Assembly: GCA_017444165.1 (NCBI GenBank)
Contig: JAFSXH010000249.1
Span: forward strand, 1-15,492
Source of the DNA: a bacterium
GTDB taxonomy: Bacteria > Vulcanimicrobiota > Xenobia > Xenobiales > Xenobiaceae
Length of the DNA: 15,492 bases
Reading direction: 5' to 3'
Shown: positions 8,405 to 15,492 of the stretch, piece after piece
Layout of the letters: every line of letters starts with the position of its first letter
Position numbering within the stretch: the stretch's first letter is position 1
Notes under the pieces: generated by a model
Databases searched by the model: none
Told to the model about the DNA's origin: nothing
Seen by the model: the letters and a program-made list of their open reading frames with translations, nothing else
Position numbers and translations under genes: made by a program

Positions 8405-10441
8405 ATGCCTGAAGATTGGAGCGACGATAGAATTTCTCTTGTTAAAGATGGATCTGCTAGCGTTATTACCTTAAAAAATATGTTCAACAAAAGTTATGAG
8501 CAGTTTAGAGTAAAAAAGGAGAAGGGACGTGGCGGCAGTTGCATAGTCTATGGGGCCACTCTTTTGATGGGAGAACTTAAACGCGAAGTCTTATTGAAAG
8601 AATTTTACCCCTTTAGGAGTAGCTATAGACTTTACCGTGAAGAGAAGAGTCTGGCCTTAAACTTACAGTCACCCACTGATCGTAAAAAATTAGAAAAAGA
8701 TAAAGAGAAATTTTTAAAAGCCTGTGAAGAACAGATAGATTTTTACAATAAATGCGCTGAAGAAGTTGCTGATGAGCTAGTTGAAATTCAAGGGATCTAT
8801 AACTTTGGCGATACTATCATGATTATGATGTCTGCAGCCAGTGGGAACAGTTGGGATATGGTTAAGGATGATAGTCTTGAGAAAATTTTTGAAACTGCAC
8901 TCTCTTTGCTCGAAGAACTGAAGACGTACCATAGAAATAATCTGCTTCATTGTGACGTTAAGCCTGAAAATGTTTATATCTTCCGTAAAACACGCCAACA
9001 TGTTAAACTCTTGGATTTTGGTAGCGTAATGCCGCTTAAAGACGGCACTTTGACTGGCCAAGAAAGTATATATTACAGTGGTGGATTTGTTGCTCCAGAA
9101 TTGCTAAAGGCTATCGAAGTTGATGATATTGACCGGGAAGACTATTTTGGTTGTATTACTACTAAAACCGATCTCTTCTCTGTTGGGGCCTCATTATACA
9201 AAAAGGTTGTTGGTGATTGTGTTCCTCGTGATTCAAATGGACTTGTATGTTATGATGAATGTATCAAAGCTATTGAGGAGTTTTGGAATTTAGAAAGAAA
9301 CGGACGCTTAAAGAATATTCCTGAACAAATGAAGGAAGAATTAATATCTTTCTTTTCTGGAATTTTGGAAGATATACCTTTAAACCGATTTAACATCGAG
9401 GACACAGAGAAACATCTATGGACTTTATTGAAGTACTCCAAAAAGTCAAGTTTAGGCGTCTATCTTCCGCTTGTTCCCCCACCTCCTCCCAATTCTACAA
9501 TTACTTGGGATGAAAAAAGTTGGTTAAAGAATTTTTGCACGGAAGGTGCAGACTATCGTTTTCAGCGACTCGAGGTTTGGGAAAATACTAGAGCCATAGT
9601 TGCAAATGGAGGTTATACTTTAACTAACGGAGATTTTGTTGCACTGCCTGATAATCGAATTGATAGGTTTTCAAAATTTTATTATAAATATTCTCGAGCG
9701 TATTTCATTCCATTGAACAATCCACCTGAAATAACTGTCGTTGCAGACGACTGTCTTGACATAGCGCATAAATGGATAAAAGAAAAAACCTTTATTAATT
9801 ACGAAAGATACGACGATGTTGCGGTACTAAATATGGCGGGCAGAAGAGGGCCAGGTGGCAGTGTTATGAACGGTTCTGGATCGCAGGAGGGGTATCTTTT
9901 TCGCTGCACTGACTACCATATGTTTTTGTTCCGCTATACGTCTCAAGCTGAGGAGTACAATTTAAAGCGTTCGCATCATCAATATCCACTCGATAGCAAT
10001 TTTGGCGGCATATTTTCCAGAGATGTCACAGTCTTTCGTGCTGGTGAAGCGGCAGGTTATCGTTTATTGGCCGAACCCTGGAAAGTCAACATGATTGCCG
10101 TACCTGGGATGAGTAATCCTCGCACTGTTTTTGAGAACGGAGAGGAACGTATCGCCCCTGAACTCGTTGAAGGTGTAAAGAATAAGATCCGCATGATTTT
10201 CAGAATAGCTTGTGATCATGAACAAAAATGTCTCGTTTTAGGAGCCATCGGTTGCGGTGCTTTTCACAATCCGCCCAAACATGTCGCTGAACTTTTTCGC
10301 GATGTTTTGTGTGAACGAGAATTTTTTGGTGCGTTCAAAAAAATTTGTTTTGCTGTTAAGAAGACTCACAGTTCTAATGGAGATGCCAATTTTTTGGCGT
10401 TTAAGGAAATTTTGGACGGTTTTGTTCCTTGCTGTAAGTAA
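8405..10441 (+). CDS. Hanks-type Ser/Thr protein kinase fused to a PARG-like (TIGR02452/DUF2263) macrodomain
   Basis: This 678-aa protein has two domains and no membrane helix. Residues about 33-345 form a eukaryotic-like kinase: Gly loop GRGGSC at 41-46, VLLK with K65, catalytic loop HCDVKPEN at 182-189 (D184, K186, N189), DFG at 204-206, APE at 230-232, and TDLFSVG with D256. A proline-rich linker (five Pro at 358-362) follows. Residues about 380-676 match the microbial PARG family: RLEVWENT and GYTL near 388-405, VLNMA at 474-478, the catalytic signature at 483-496 read as PGGS...QEG, and LGAIGCGAFHNPP at 612-624. The kinase has cysteine in place of HRD arginine. The macrodomain lacks the second glutamate of QEE and the third glycine of GGG, so it may bind ADP-ribose without hydrolysing it. 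ATG 8405 has a strong Shine-Dalgarno. Codon choice is more AT-rich than in ssnA-ygfK. Confidence 0.9.
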   Translation: MPEDWSDDRISLVKDGSASVITLKNMFNKSYEQFRVKKEKGRGGSCIVYGATLLMGELKREVLLKEFYPFRSSYRLYREEKSLALNLQSPTDRKKLEKDKEKFLKACEEQIDFYNKCAEEVADELVEIQGIYNFGDTIMIMMSAASGNSWDMVKDDSLEKIFETALSLLEELKTYHRNNLLHCDVKPENVYIFRKTRQHVKLLDFGSVMPLKDGTLTGQESIYYSGGFVAPELLKAIEVDDIDREDYFGCITTKTDLFSVGASLYKKVVGDCVPRDSNGLVCYDECIKAIEEFWNLERNGRLKNIPEQMKEELISFFSGILEDIPLNRFNIEDTEKHLWTLLKYSKKSSLGVYLPLVPPPPPNSTITWDEKSWLKNFCTEGADYRFQRLEVWENTRAIVANGGYTLTNGDFVALPDNRIDRFSKFYYKYSRAYFIPLNNPPEITVVADDCLDIAHKWIKEKTFINYERYDDVAVLNMAGRRGPGGSVMNGSGSQEGYLFRCTDYHMFLFRYTSQAEEYNLKRSHHQYPLDSNFGGIFSRDVTVFRAGEAAGYRLLAEPWKVNMIAVPGMSNPRTVFENGEERIAPELVEGVKNKIRMIFRIACDHEQKCLVLGAIGCGAFHNPPKHVAELFRDVLCEREFFGAFKKICFAVKKTHSSNGDANFLAFKEILDGFVPCCK

Positions 10442-10571
10442 TTTTGAGTACAAAAAGATAAATTGAATATTCAGACTTTTAGTTGCACTTCGCTCACTCT
10501 CCAAACAGGATAAAACCGCCCTTATATCCAATTTGCGCCGACTCACTCAAAATTCAAGAGAGGTCTGAGAG

Positions 10572-11903
10572 ATGCTTTTAGTTGGTAACGGAAGGCTGAT
10601 CACCCGCGATCACAATAATACTTTTTATGAAAATGGTGCTGTAGCTATCGAAGGAAATTTGATTCATGAAGTTGGCACTTACGAATCTTTGAAAGAAAAG
10701 TATCCCCAAGCCCAGTTTATTGATGCTCACGGCGGAGTTATCATGCCTGGCCTTATCAATACTCACAACCACATTTACAGCGCGTTTGCTCGTGGTCTCT
10801 CGATTAAAGGGTACAATCCCAAGAACTTCAGCGACATTTTAGAGGGTCTGTGGTGGACTTTAGATCGCAAGCTGACTTTAGAGAACGATCTCCTCTCCGC
10901 TTACGCCGTCTTTGTCGACTGCATTAAAAATGGTGTGACGACGATCTTCGATCACCACGCTAGCTATGGCGATATTCCCAACAGCTTGGATATGATAATC
11001 GATCCCGCTAAGGAACTCGGCGTGCGCGCTTGTGTATGCTATGAGGTCTCCGACCGCGACGGCCAGAAGAAGATGGAAGAGGCCGTTTTAGAGAATGAGC
11101 GGGCTATTGATAGGGCTGAGGGTGATACTAGTGATATGCTCCATGCCATGATGGGTCTGCACGCGGCCTTCACTTTGAGCAACGAAACCTTGAAGTTCTG
11201 CGCTGAACACAAGGGTGACAAGGCTGGTTTCCACGTTCACGTAGCTGAAGGACCAGCCGATGTAGCCGATTCCTTGCACAAGTACGGCAAGCGCATCGTC
11301 AATCGCCTCTACGAGCAGGGTATCTTGGGGCCGAAGACTCTGGCTATCCACTGCGTACACGTCAATCCTGCCGAGATGGAACTCTTGAAAGAGACCGACA
11401 CCATGGTTGTTCACAACCCTGAATCTAATATGGGTAATGCTGTTGGTTGTGGCCCCGTAATCCAGCTCTTCAAGAAGGGTATAACTTTAGGTCTGGGTAC
11501 TGACGGTTACACTAACGATATGTTCGAGAGCTACAAGGTTGGCAACATCATCCACAAACACCATCTCTGCGATCCCACCGTAGCCTGGGGCGAGATTCCC
11601 ACCATGCTCTTTGAGAACAACGCTAAGATCGCCGCTCGTTTCTTCCGCAAGCCTTTGGGTGTAATTGAGAAGGACGCTTACGCCGACGTTATCGTCACCG
11701 ATTACGATCCTTTAACACCGATGGATGGCAACAATTGCAATGGCCACATCCTCTTTGGCATGAATGGACGTTCAGTTACTCATACGATTTGTAATGGTAA
11801 AGTTTTGATGGCGGATCGCAAGATCTTAGTTGCCGATGAGGCCGATCTTATGAAGCGTTGCCGCGCTAGTGCCGCTAAACTTTGGCAGTCTATTAACGGA
11901 TAA
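10572..11903 (+). CDS. ssnA: Putative aminohydrolase SsnA
   Basis: This 443-aa amidohydrolase-superfamily protein is close to the length of E. coli SsnA. Metal-site and active-site residues are in order: H65 and H67 (THNH), H221 and H223 with E226 (FHVHVAEG), H260 and H263 (AIHCVH), H281 (VHNPESN) and D311 (GTDGY). The family hydrolyses C-N bonds, usually deaminating purine-like or related ring compounds; the SsnA substrate is not established. In E. coli, ssnA lies beside ygfK in the cluster of molybdenum hydroxylase accessory genes. Here ygfK starts 14 bp downstream, so the two are surely co-transcribed. AGAGG precedes the ATG at 8-nt spacing. The 130 bp after the kinase gene (10442-10571) show no convincing terminator or promoter, so read-through from the kinase gene is possible. 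Confidence 0.94.
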   Translation: MLLVGNGRLITRDHNNTFYENGAVAIEGNLIHEVGTYESLKEKYPQAQFIDAHGGVIMPGLINTHNHIYSAFARGLSIKGYNPKNFSDILEGLWWTLDRKLTLENDLLSAYAVFVDCIKNGVTTIFDHHASYGDIPNSLDMIIDPAKELGVRACVCYEVSDRDGQKKMEEAVLENERAIDRAEGDTSDMLHAMMGLHAAFTLSNETLKFCAEHKGDKAGFHVHVAEGPADVADSLHKYGKRIVNRLYEQGILGPKTLAIHCVHVNPAEMELLKETDTMVVHNPESNMGNAVGCGPVIQLFKKGITLGLGTDGYTNDMFESYKVGNIIHKHHLCDPTVAWGEIPTMLFENNAKIAARFFRKPLGVIEKDAYADVIVTDYDPLTPMDGNNCNGHILFGMNGRSVTHTICNGKVLMADRKILVADEADLMKRCRASAAKLWQSING

Positions 11904-11917
11904 GGAGATAAAGTTAA

Positions 11918-14899
11918 ATGTCAGACAGAATGACCCCCATCCCTTTTGCGGAGTTGATGAATCGCATTCTCTGCGAGTACGCCCAAACTGGCAAGATCTT
12001 CTCTGTTGATCGCCATTACCAGCCCTCTGGTGCTAAGTTGAACCTCTTTGGAGAGACTTTGGAGACCCCCTTCGGTCCCGCCGCTGGCCCCCACACCCAA
12101 TTGAGTCAAAATATTATCGCAGCCTACTTTGCTGGCTGTCGTTTCTTCGAGATCAAGACGGTGCAAACCTTAGATGGTGAAGATCTCCCCGTGGCTAAAC
12201 CTTGTATCAACGCTAACGATGAGTGTTACAACGTTGAGTGGTCTACAGAGTTGCGAGTGGCTGATGCTTTTGCCGAGTACGTCAGGGCTTGGTGGGTCTT
12301 AAAACTCTTAAGTGCCCAGTTCGGTTTTGGTGATCCCAATGGCTTTATCTTTAATATGAGTGTCGGCTACGATTACAAGGGCATTACCTCGAAGAAGATC
12401 GACGATTTTATCGAGGGTTTGAAGGACGCTTCTCAGACCGAGGTTTGGAAAGAGTGTCAAGAGTGGGCTTTAGCCAATATGGACCGTCTGCCTAAACTCA
12501 CCCAAACTTACATTAAGAACGTCAATCCTCATATCTGCACTTCTATCACCCTCTCAACCTTGCACGGTTGTCCTCCTCAAGAGATCGAGCGCATAGCCTC
12601 TTATCTGATTGAGACGAAGCACTTGAACACCTTTGTAAAGTGCAATCCTACACTTTTAGGTTACGAAACTGCCCGCCATATTCTCGACAGTATGGGCTAT
12701 GATTACATCCAGTTCGATGACCACCACTTCAAGGCCGATCTCCAGTGGAGCGATGCTGTACCGATGTTCACTCGCCTCCTCAAATTGGCTAAAGAGCACA
12801 GAGTCAATTTTGGTCTCAAGTTGACGAACACTTTCCCCGTAGATATTGCTCACAACGAGCTTCCTGGCTCTGAGATGTACATGAGCGGCCGCTCTCTCTA
12901 TCCTTTGACGATGGAGCTGGCCAAACGCATCAGCCAGACCTTCGATGGCAATATGCGCATATCTTATTCGGGCGGTGCGGACAGTCTCAATATTGTACCT
13001 CTCTTCAAGGCTGGCATTTGGCCTATAACTTTGGCCACTACCATTTTGAAGCCCGGTGGTTATCAGCGTTGCACTCAGATCGCCGAGAAATTGGAAAAGG
13101 CTGGTTATGAGCCTTTCACCTGCGTTAAAGTTGGCGTTGTCACCGATTTAGCTAAGGAAGCTCGTTCCAACGTCCATCACCTCAAGGCTATTAAGCCCTT
13201 GCCTTCGCGCAAGATCAAAGACAAAGTTCCGCGCTTCAACTGCTTTATCGATCCTTGTCAGCACGCTTGCCCCATTCACCAGGATATTCCTGAGTACGTG
13301 CGTTTAGTCGGTAAGGGTGAGTATGTTGAAGCCTTGCGCCTCATTACCGCTCGCAACCCTCTGCCTTTCATTACGGGTACGATCTGCCCTCATACTTGTC
13401 AGGCTAAGTGTACGCGCAACTTCTATGAGGATGCGATCCACATTCGCCAAGCCAAGCTCACCGCCGCACGCTTGGGTGTAGAGGCGATTATTGAGGAACT
13501 CAAGGCTCAAGAGTTCCCCCACAACGATACTAGAGTGGCCGTTGTTGGTGGTGGCCCTGCAGGTATGGCGGCGGCTTTCTTCTTAGCCCGTCAAGGCTGT
13601 AAGGTAACACTCTTTGAGAAGAGCGGCGATCTCGGCGGTATTGTGCGCTGGGTGATCCCTGAGTTTAGGATCTCTTCTTGTTCGATCAAGAGGGATGCGG
13701 CACTTTTAGAGGCCACAGGCTGTGAGATCAAATTGAACACTCCCGCCCCCACCCTGGAAGAGTTGCGCAAAGATTTTGATAAGGTCGTTTACGCCATAGG
13801 TGCTTACAAACCCGGTGAGATCAAGTTGGCTGAGGGTCAGGCTCGCAACGTTATTGAGTTCATGGAGAAGGCTAAAGCTGGCGAGTTAGAGCCTTTGGGT
13901 GAGAACGTTATCGTCATTGGCGGCGGCAACACTGCTATGGACGCGGCCCGTGTGGCTAAACGCCATGAAGGTGTCAAAAGTGTCAAGTTGGTCTATCGTC
14001 GCGACCGCCGCAACATGCCCGCCGATGAGGAAGAGTTAATCTTGGCTCTGGAAGACGGTGTAGAGTTTGCCGAGTTGTTAGCTCCTAAGTCTTGGCACGA
14101 TGGCAAATTGATCTGCCATAAGGTTGTTTTGGGTCAACCCGATGCCAGTGGCCGCCGCACTCCTGTAGAGACTGAAGAAGTAGTCGAGTTAGCTTGTGAC
14201 GCTCTTATCGCCGCCGTAGGTGAGAAGGTGGATGGTGAGTTCTTCAAAGCTCAAGGCTTAAAAATTGACGAAAAGGGACGCGCTCTCTTGGATGAGCATT
14301 TAGCTTGTGTCGACAATCCAGACGTTTACGTTATCGGTGACGCTAAGGCTGGCCCCGCTGTAGTCGTCAAGGGCATTGCCGATGCCGCTTTAGTGGCTGA
14401 AAATATCGCTGGAGCTTACAAGTACGAGATTCCTGTCTCTGCGCGCATAACCATTGAAGAGGCCAGCACGAAGCGCGGCATATTGGCTCCTTACTCTCAG
14501 GCTTATTTAGAGAAAGATCGCTGTCTCTCTTGTAATACGGTCTGTGAGAATTGTGTCCAAGCTTGTCCTAACCGCGCCTACCAGGCTATCGATGTAGAAG
14601 GCATTGAGAAACCCGTCATACTGCACATTGACAGAATGTGTAATTATTGCGGCAACTGCACGACCTTCTGTCCTTACGACAGTGAGCCTTTCCGCGAGAA
14701 GCTCAACTTGTTCTCCACTTTGAAAGAGTTCAAAGAGAGTGATCTCCCTGGTTTCTACCGCTACGAAGCCAATAAGTACATCGTGCGTTTAGCTGGTGTA
14801 GGCAGTGAGAAAGATGTCGTTTTAGGTCAAGATCGCTTCTGCGAAGATTGCGAAAAGTTGTTGAAGGCTTTAGAGAAAAATTACTCTTGGCTCTTCTAA
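11918..14899 (+). CDS. ygfK: YgfK-type iron-sulfur flavoprotein oxidoreductase (putative selenate reductase subunit)
   Basis: This 993-aa multidomain protein is slightly shorter than E. coli YgfK. Residues about 1-430 form a dihydroorotate-dehydrogenase-like barrel (ETPFGPAAGPHT near 49-60, FIFNMSVGYD near 143-152). A GltD-type iron-sulfur region follows, with C442, C447, C451, C490, C494 and C498. FAD binding is at GGGPAG 544-549 and NAD(P)H binding at GGGNTA 668-673, with a second FAD motif near VYVIGDA 803-809. The C-terminus has two ferredoxin-like [4Fe-4S] clusters: C869, C872, C876, C879, C883 and C908, C911, C914, C918. It probably carries electrons between NAD(P)H and a partner dehydrogenase. 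The family has been linked to selenate reduction and to selenium-dependent molybdenum hydroxylases. No such hydroxylase gene is in the window. GGAG lies 10 bases before the ATG. Codons favour C- and G-ending forms, which suggests high expression. Confidence 0.95.
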   Translation: MSDRMTPIPFAELMNRILCEYAQTGKIFSVDRHYQPSGAKLNLFGETLETPFGPAAGPHTQLSQNIIAAYFAGCRFFEIKTVQTLDGEDLPVAKPCINANDECYNVEWSTELRVADAFAEYVRAWWVLKLLSAQFGFGDPNGFIFNMSVGYDYKGITSKKIDDFIEGLKDASQTEVWKECQEWALANMDRLPKLTQTYIKNVNPHICTSITLSTLHGCPPQEIERIASYLIETKHLNTFVKCNPTLLGYETARHILDSMGYDYIQFDDHHFKADLQWSDAVPMFTRLLKLAKEHRVNFGLKLTNTFPVDIAHNELPGSEMYMSGRSLYPLTMELAKRISQTFDGNMRISYSGGADSLNIVPLFKAGIWPITLATTILKPGGYQRCTQIAEKLEKAGYEPFTCVKVGVVTDLAKEARSNVHHLKAIKPLPSRKIKDKVPRFNCFIDPCQHACPIHQDIPEYVRLVGKGEYVEALRLITARNPLPFITGTICPHTCQAKCTRNFYEDAIHIRQAKLTAARLGVEAIIEELKAQEFPHNDTRVAVVGGGPAGMAAAFFLARQGCKVTLFEKSGDLGGIVRWVIPEFRISSCSIKRDAALLEATGCEIKLNTPAPTLEELRKDFDKVVYAIGAYKPGEIKLAEGQARNVIEFMEKAKAGELEPLGENVIVIGGGNTAMDAARVAKRHEGVKSVKLVYRRDRRNMPADEEELILALEDGVEFAELLAPKSWHDGKLICHKVVLGQPDASGRRTPVETEEVVELACDALIAAVGEKVDGEFFKAQGLKIDEKGRALLDEHLACVDNPDVYVIGDAKAGPAVVVKGIADAALVAENIAGAYKYEIPVSARITIEEASTKRGILAPYSQAYLEKDRCLSCNTVCENCVQACPNRAYQAIDVEGIEKPVILHIDRMCNYCGNCTTFCPYDSEPFREKLNLFSTLKEFKESDLPGFYRYEANKYIVRLAGVGSEKDVVLGQDRFCEDCEKLLKALEKNYSWLF

Positions 14900-14912
14900 A
14901 ATAGTTTGAGAG

Positions 14913-14950
14913 AGATCCCCCGCCTTTTACAGATGGGGGATCTTTTTTTT
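14913..14950 (+). terminator. Rho-independent terminator after ygfK
   Basis: A perfect 9-bp stem, AGATCCCCC (14913-14921) with GGGGGATCT (14935-14943), encloses a 13-nt loop and runs into a tract of eight T. It begins 14 bp after the ygfK stop and ends the plus-strand run. The T tract lies only on this side, so it acts on plus-strand transcripts. Confidence 0.95.
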
Positions 14951-15295
14951 GTGCAATTGTGTATTTTGTGTTGTAAGACTGATACGTTGTGTTTGTGTTG
15001 AGCAGTGTTTCTGCAGTTTGGGCTGAAGTTTATCTGAATTATAAGTCTGCATTGTAAAAATATTTTGAACTACTATAAAATTACTAAATAAAGTTTTGAA
15101 TCAAAATTTTGGATTTACACTTATTTACAACCATTTTTCTTAATTTATACTTCAAGAAGGTAAATACGACTACGTCCATTTTACCAGCATTATTTATTTT
15201 GAAAAGGGGGTATTTTTAGGCATTAAGGTCAGTCACTGGTTTTAAACAGTGACGAAATATTTGAAAAAATATTGTTGTTATAATAGGAGAATCCT
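14951..15295. other. AT-rich non-coding stretch upstream of the lipoprotein gene
   Basis: I see no gene in these 345 bp on either strand. The first 70 bp are rich in G and T with repeated TTGTG words. A weak promoter-like pair, TTGTAA (15052-15057) and TATAAA (15074-15079) with a 16-bp spacer, could drive the lipoprotein gene with a leader of about 200 nt. Two inverted repeats lie near the gene (listed separately). AGGAGA at 15285-15290 is the ribosome binding site of the lipoprotein gene, five bases before its ATG. Confidence 0.5.
15232..15273. promoter_or_regulatory. Two adjacent inverted repeats ahead of the lipoprotein gene
   Basis: The first dyad has perfect 7-bp arms, GTCACTG (15232-15238) and CAGTGAC (15247-15253), around an 8-bp centre with TT/AA symmetry. 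That suits a dimeric repressor operator or a small hairpin. The second has perfect arms AATATTT (15256-15262) and AAATATT (15267-15273) around GAAA. They end 12 bp before the ribosome binding site. Either could be an operator or an RNA element; the AT-only stem could also be chance. Confidence 0.35.
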
Positions 15296-15492
15296 ATGAA
15301 TAGTTTTTCAAGATTTAAAGTTTTTTCTAAAAAACTATGTTTGGGTGTGTTTACTAGCACTGTAATGTTGGGACTTACTCTGACTGGCTGTGGTGGTCAC
15401 GCCAAGAATTATCATCCTGATGTAATTATTGAGTCTAATGAGTCCATTGAGTCTAATGAGTCCATTGAGTCTAATGAGTCCATTGAGTCTAA
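15296..15492 (+). CDS. Lipoprotein with (IESNES)n tandem repeat, partial
   Basis: The frame starts at ATG 15296 behind AGGAGA at 5-nt spacing and runs off the right edge after 65 codons. The N-terminus has basic residues (R6, K8, K12, K13), a hydrophobic core, and the lipobox LTGC near residues 29-32, followed by GGHAKN. It should therefore be exported, lipid-modified on that cysteine and anchored in the membrane. Soon after, the protein becomes a run of IESNES units, acidic and polar, probably extended or disordered. Function cannot be told from this fragment; surface or stalk-like spacer roles are possible. It lies beyond the ygfK terminator and has its own upstream region. Confidence 0.85.
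   Translation, partial: MNSFSRFKVFSKKLCLGVFTSTVMLGLTLTGCGGHAKNYHPDVIIESNESIESNESIESNESIES
15428..15492 (+). repeat. Perfect 18-bp in-frame tandem repeat (three full copies plus 11 bp)
   Basis: The unit ATTGAGTCTAATGAGTCC occurs at 15428-15445, 15446-15463 and 15464-15481 without a mismatch, and continues for 11 bp to the window end. Each unit is two related 9-bp halves (GAGTCTAAT and GAGTCCATT). It encodes IESNES. Identity at the DNA level points to recent expansion by slippage or recombination; gain or loss of a unit keeps the frame. Confidence 0.95.

Noticed and set aside
10238..10546. A 102-codon minus-strand open frame over the end of the kinase-PARG gene
   Set aside because: It is antisense to the conserved GAIGCGAFHNPP region of the macrodomain and shows no family resemblance.
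15279..15284. A perfect TATAAT upstream of the lipoprotein gene
   Set aside because: Transcription from it would start inside or after the Shine-Dalgarno at 15285-15290, and no -35 element is found at 16-18 bp spacing; TTGAAA is only 12 bp away.
15428..15492. Possible CRISPR array from regular short repeats
   Set aside because: The 18-bp units are directly tandem with no spacers and are in frame with the lipoprotein.

Overview
The window is bacterial: tightly packed genes, Shine-Dalgarno sites, some TTG/GTG starts, a lipobox lipoprotein and a Rho-independent terminator. Base composition is moderately AT-rich by eye. The ssnA-ygfK pair is typical of anaerobic, often gut-associated bacteria, and the adenosine-kinase-like PfkB protein resembles proteobacterial and cyanobacterial-lineage versions. 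I cannot place the organism below Bacteria with confidence.

Layout. Positions 1-8242 hold six genes, all on the minus strand and closely spaced, probably one operon. In transcription order they are: a long disordered single-pass membrane protein rich in Gly, Asn, Ser and Phe (6461-8242); a PfkB-family kinase (5471-6418); an SLC1-type cation symporter (4304-5458); a polyprenyl-phosphate type GT2 glycosyltransferase (3277-4254); a multi-pass GT-C-like membrane protein (1265-3271); and an exported TPR protein (1-1187, C-terminus outside the window). A 162-bp divergent intergenic region separates this block from three plus-strand genes: a Hanks-type protein kinase fused to a microbial PARG-like (TIGR02452/DUF2263) macrodomain (8405-10441), then ssnA (10572-11903) and ygfK (11918-14899). 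A strong terminator ends that run at 14913-14950. After about 345 bp of AT-rich non-coding DNA, a lipoprotein gene (from 15296) runs off the window while reading through a perfect 18-bp tandem repeat.

How they may work together. ssnA and ygfK are adjacent and belong to the purine/selenium-dependent molybdenum hydroxylase accessory cluster known from E. coli. The GT2 and GT-C-like proteins form a plausible lipid-linked sugar transfer pair in the envelope. The most unusual part is the kinase-PARG fusion beside, and divergent from, the disordered membrane protein. The kinase looks catalytically competent but with HCD in place of HRD. The macrodomain keeps the fold signatures but has QEG where active PARGs have QEE, so it may read ADP-ribose rather than cleave it. 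The Ser-rich, basic tail of the disordered protein is a natural candidate substrate. That link is inference from position and composition only.
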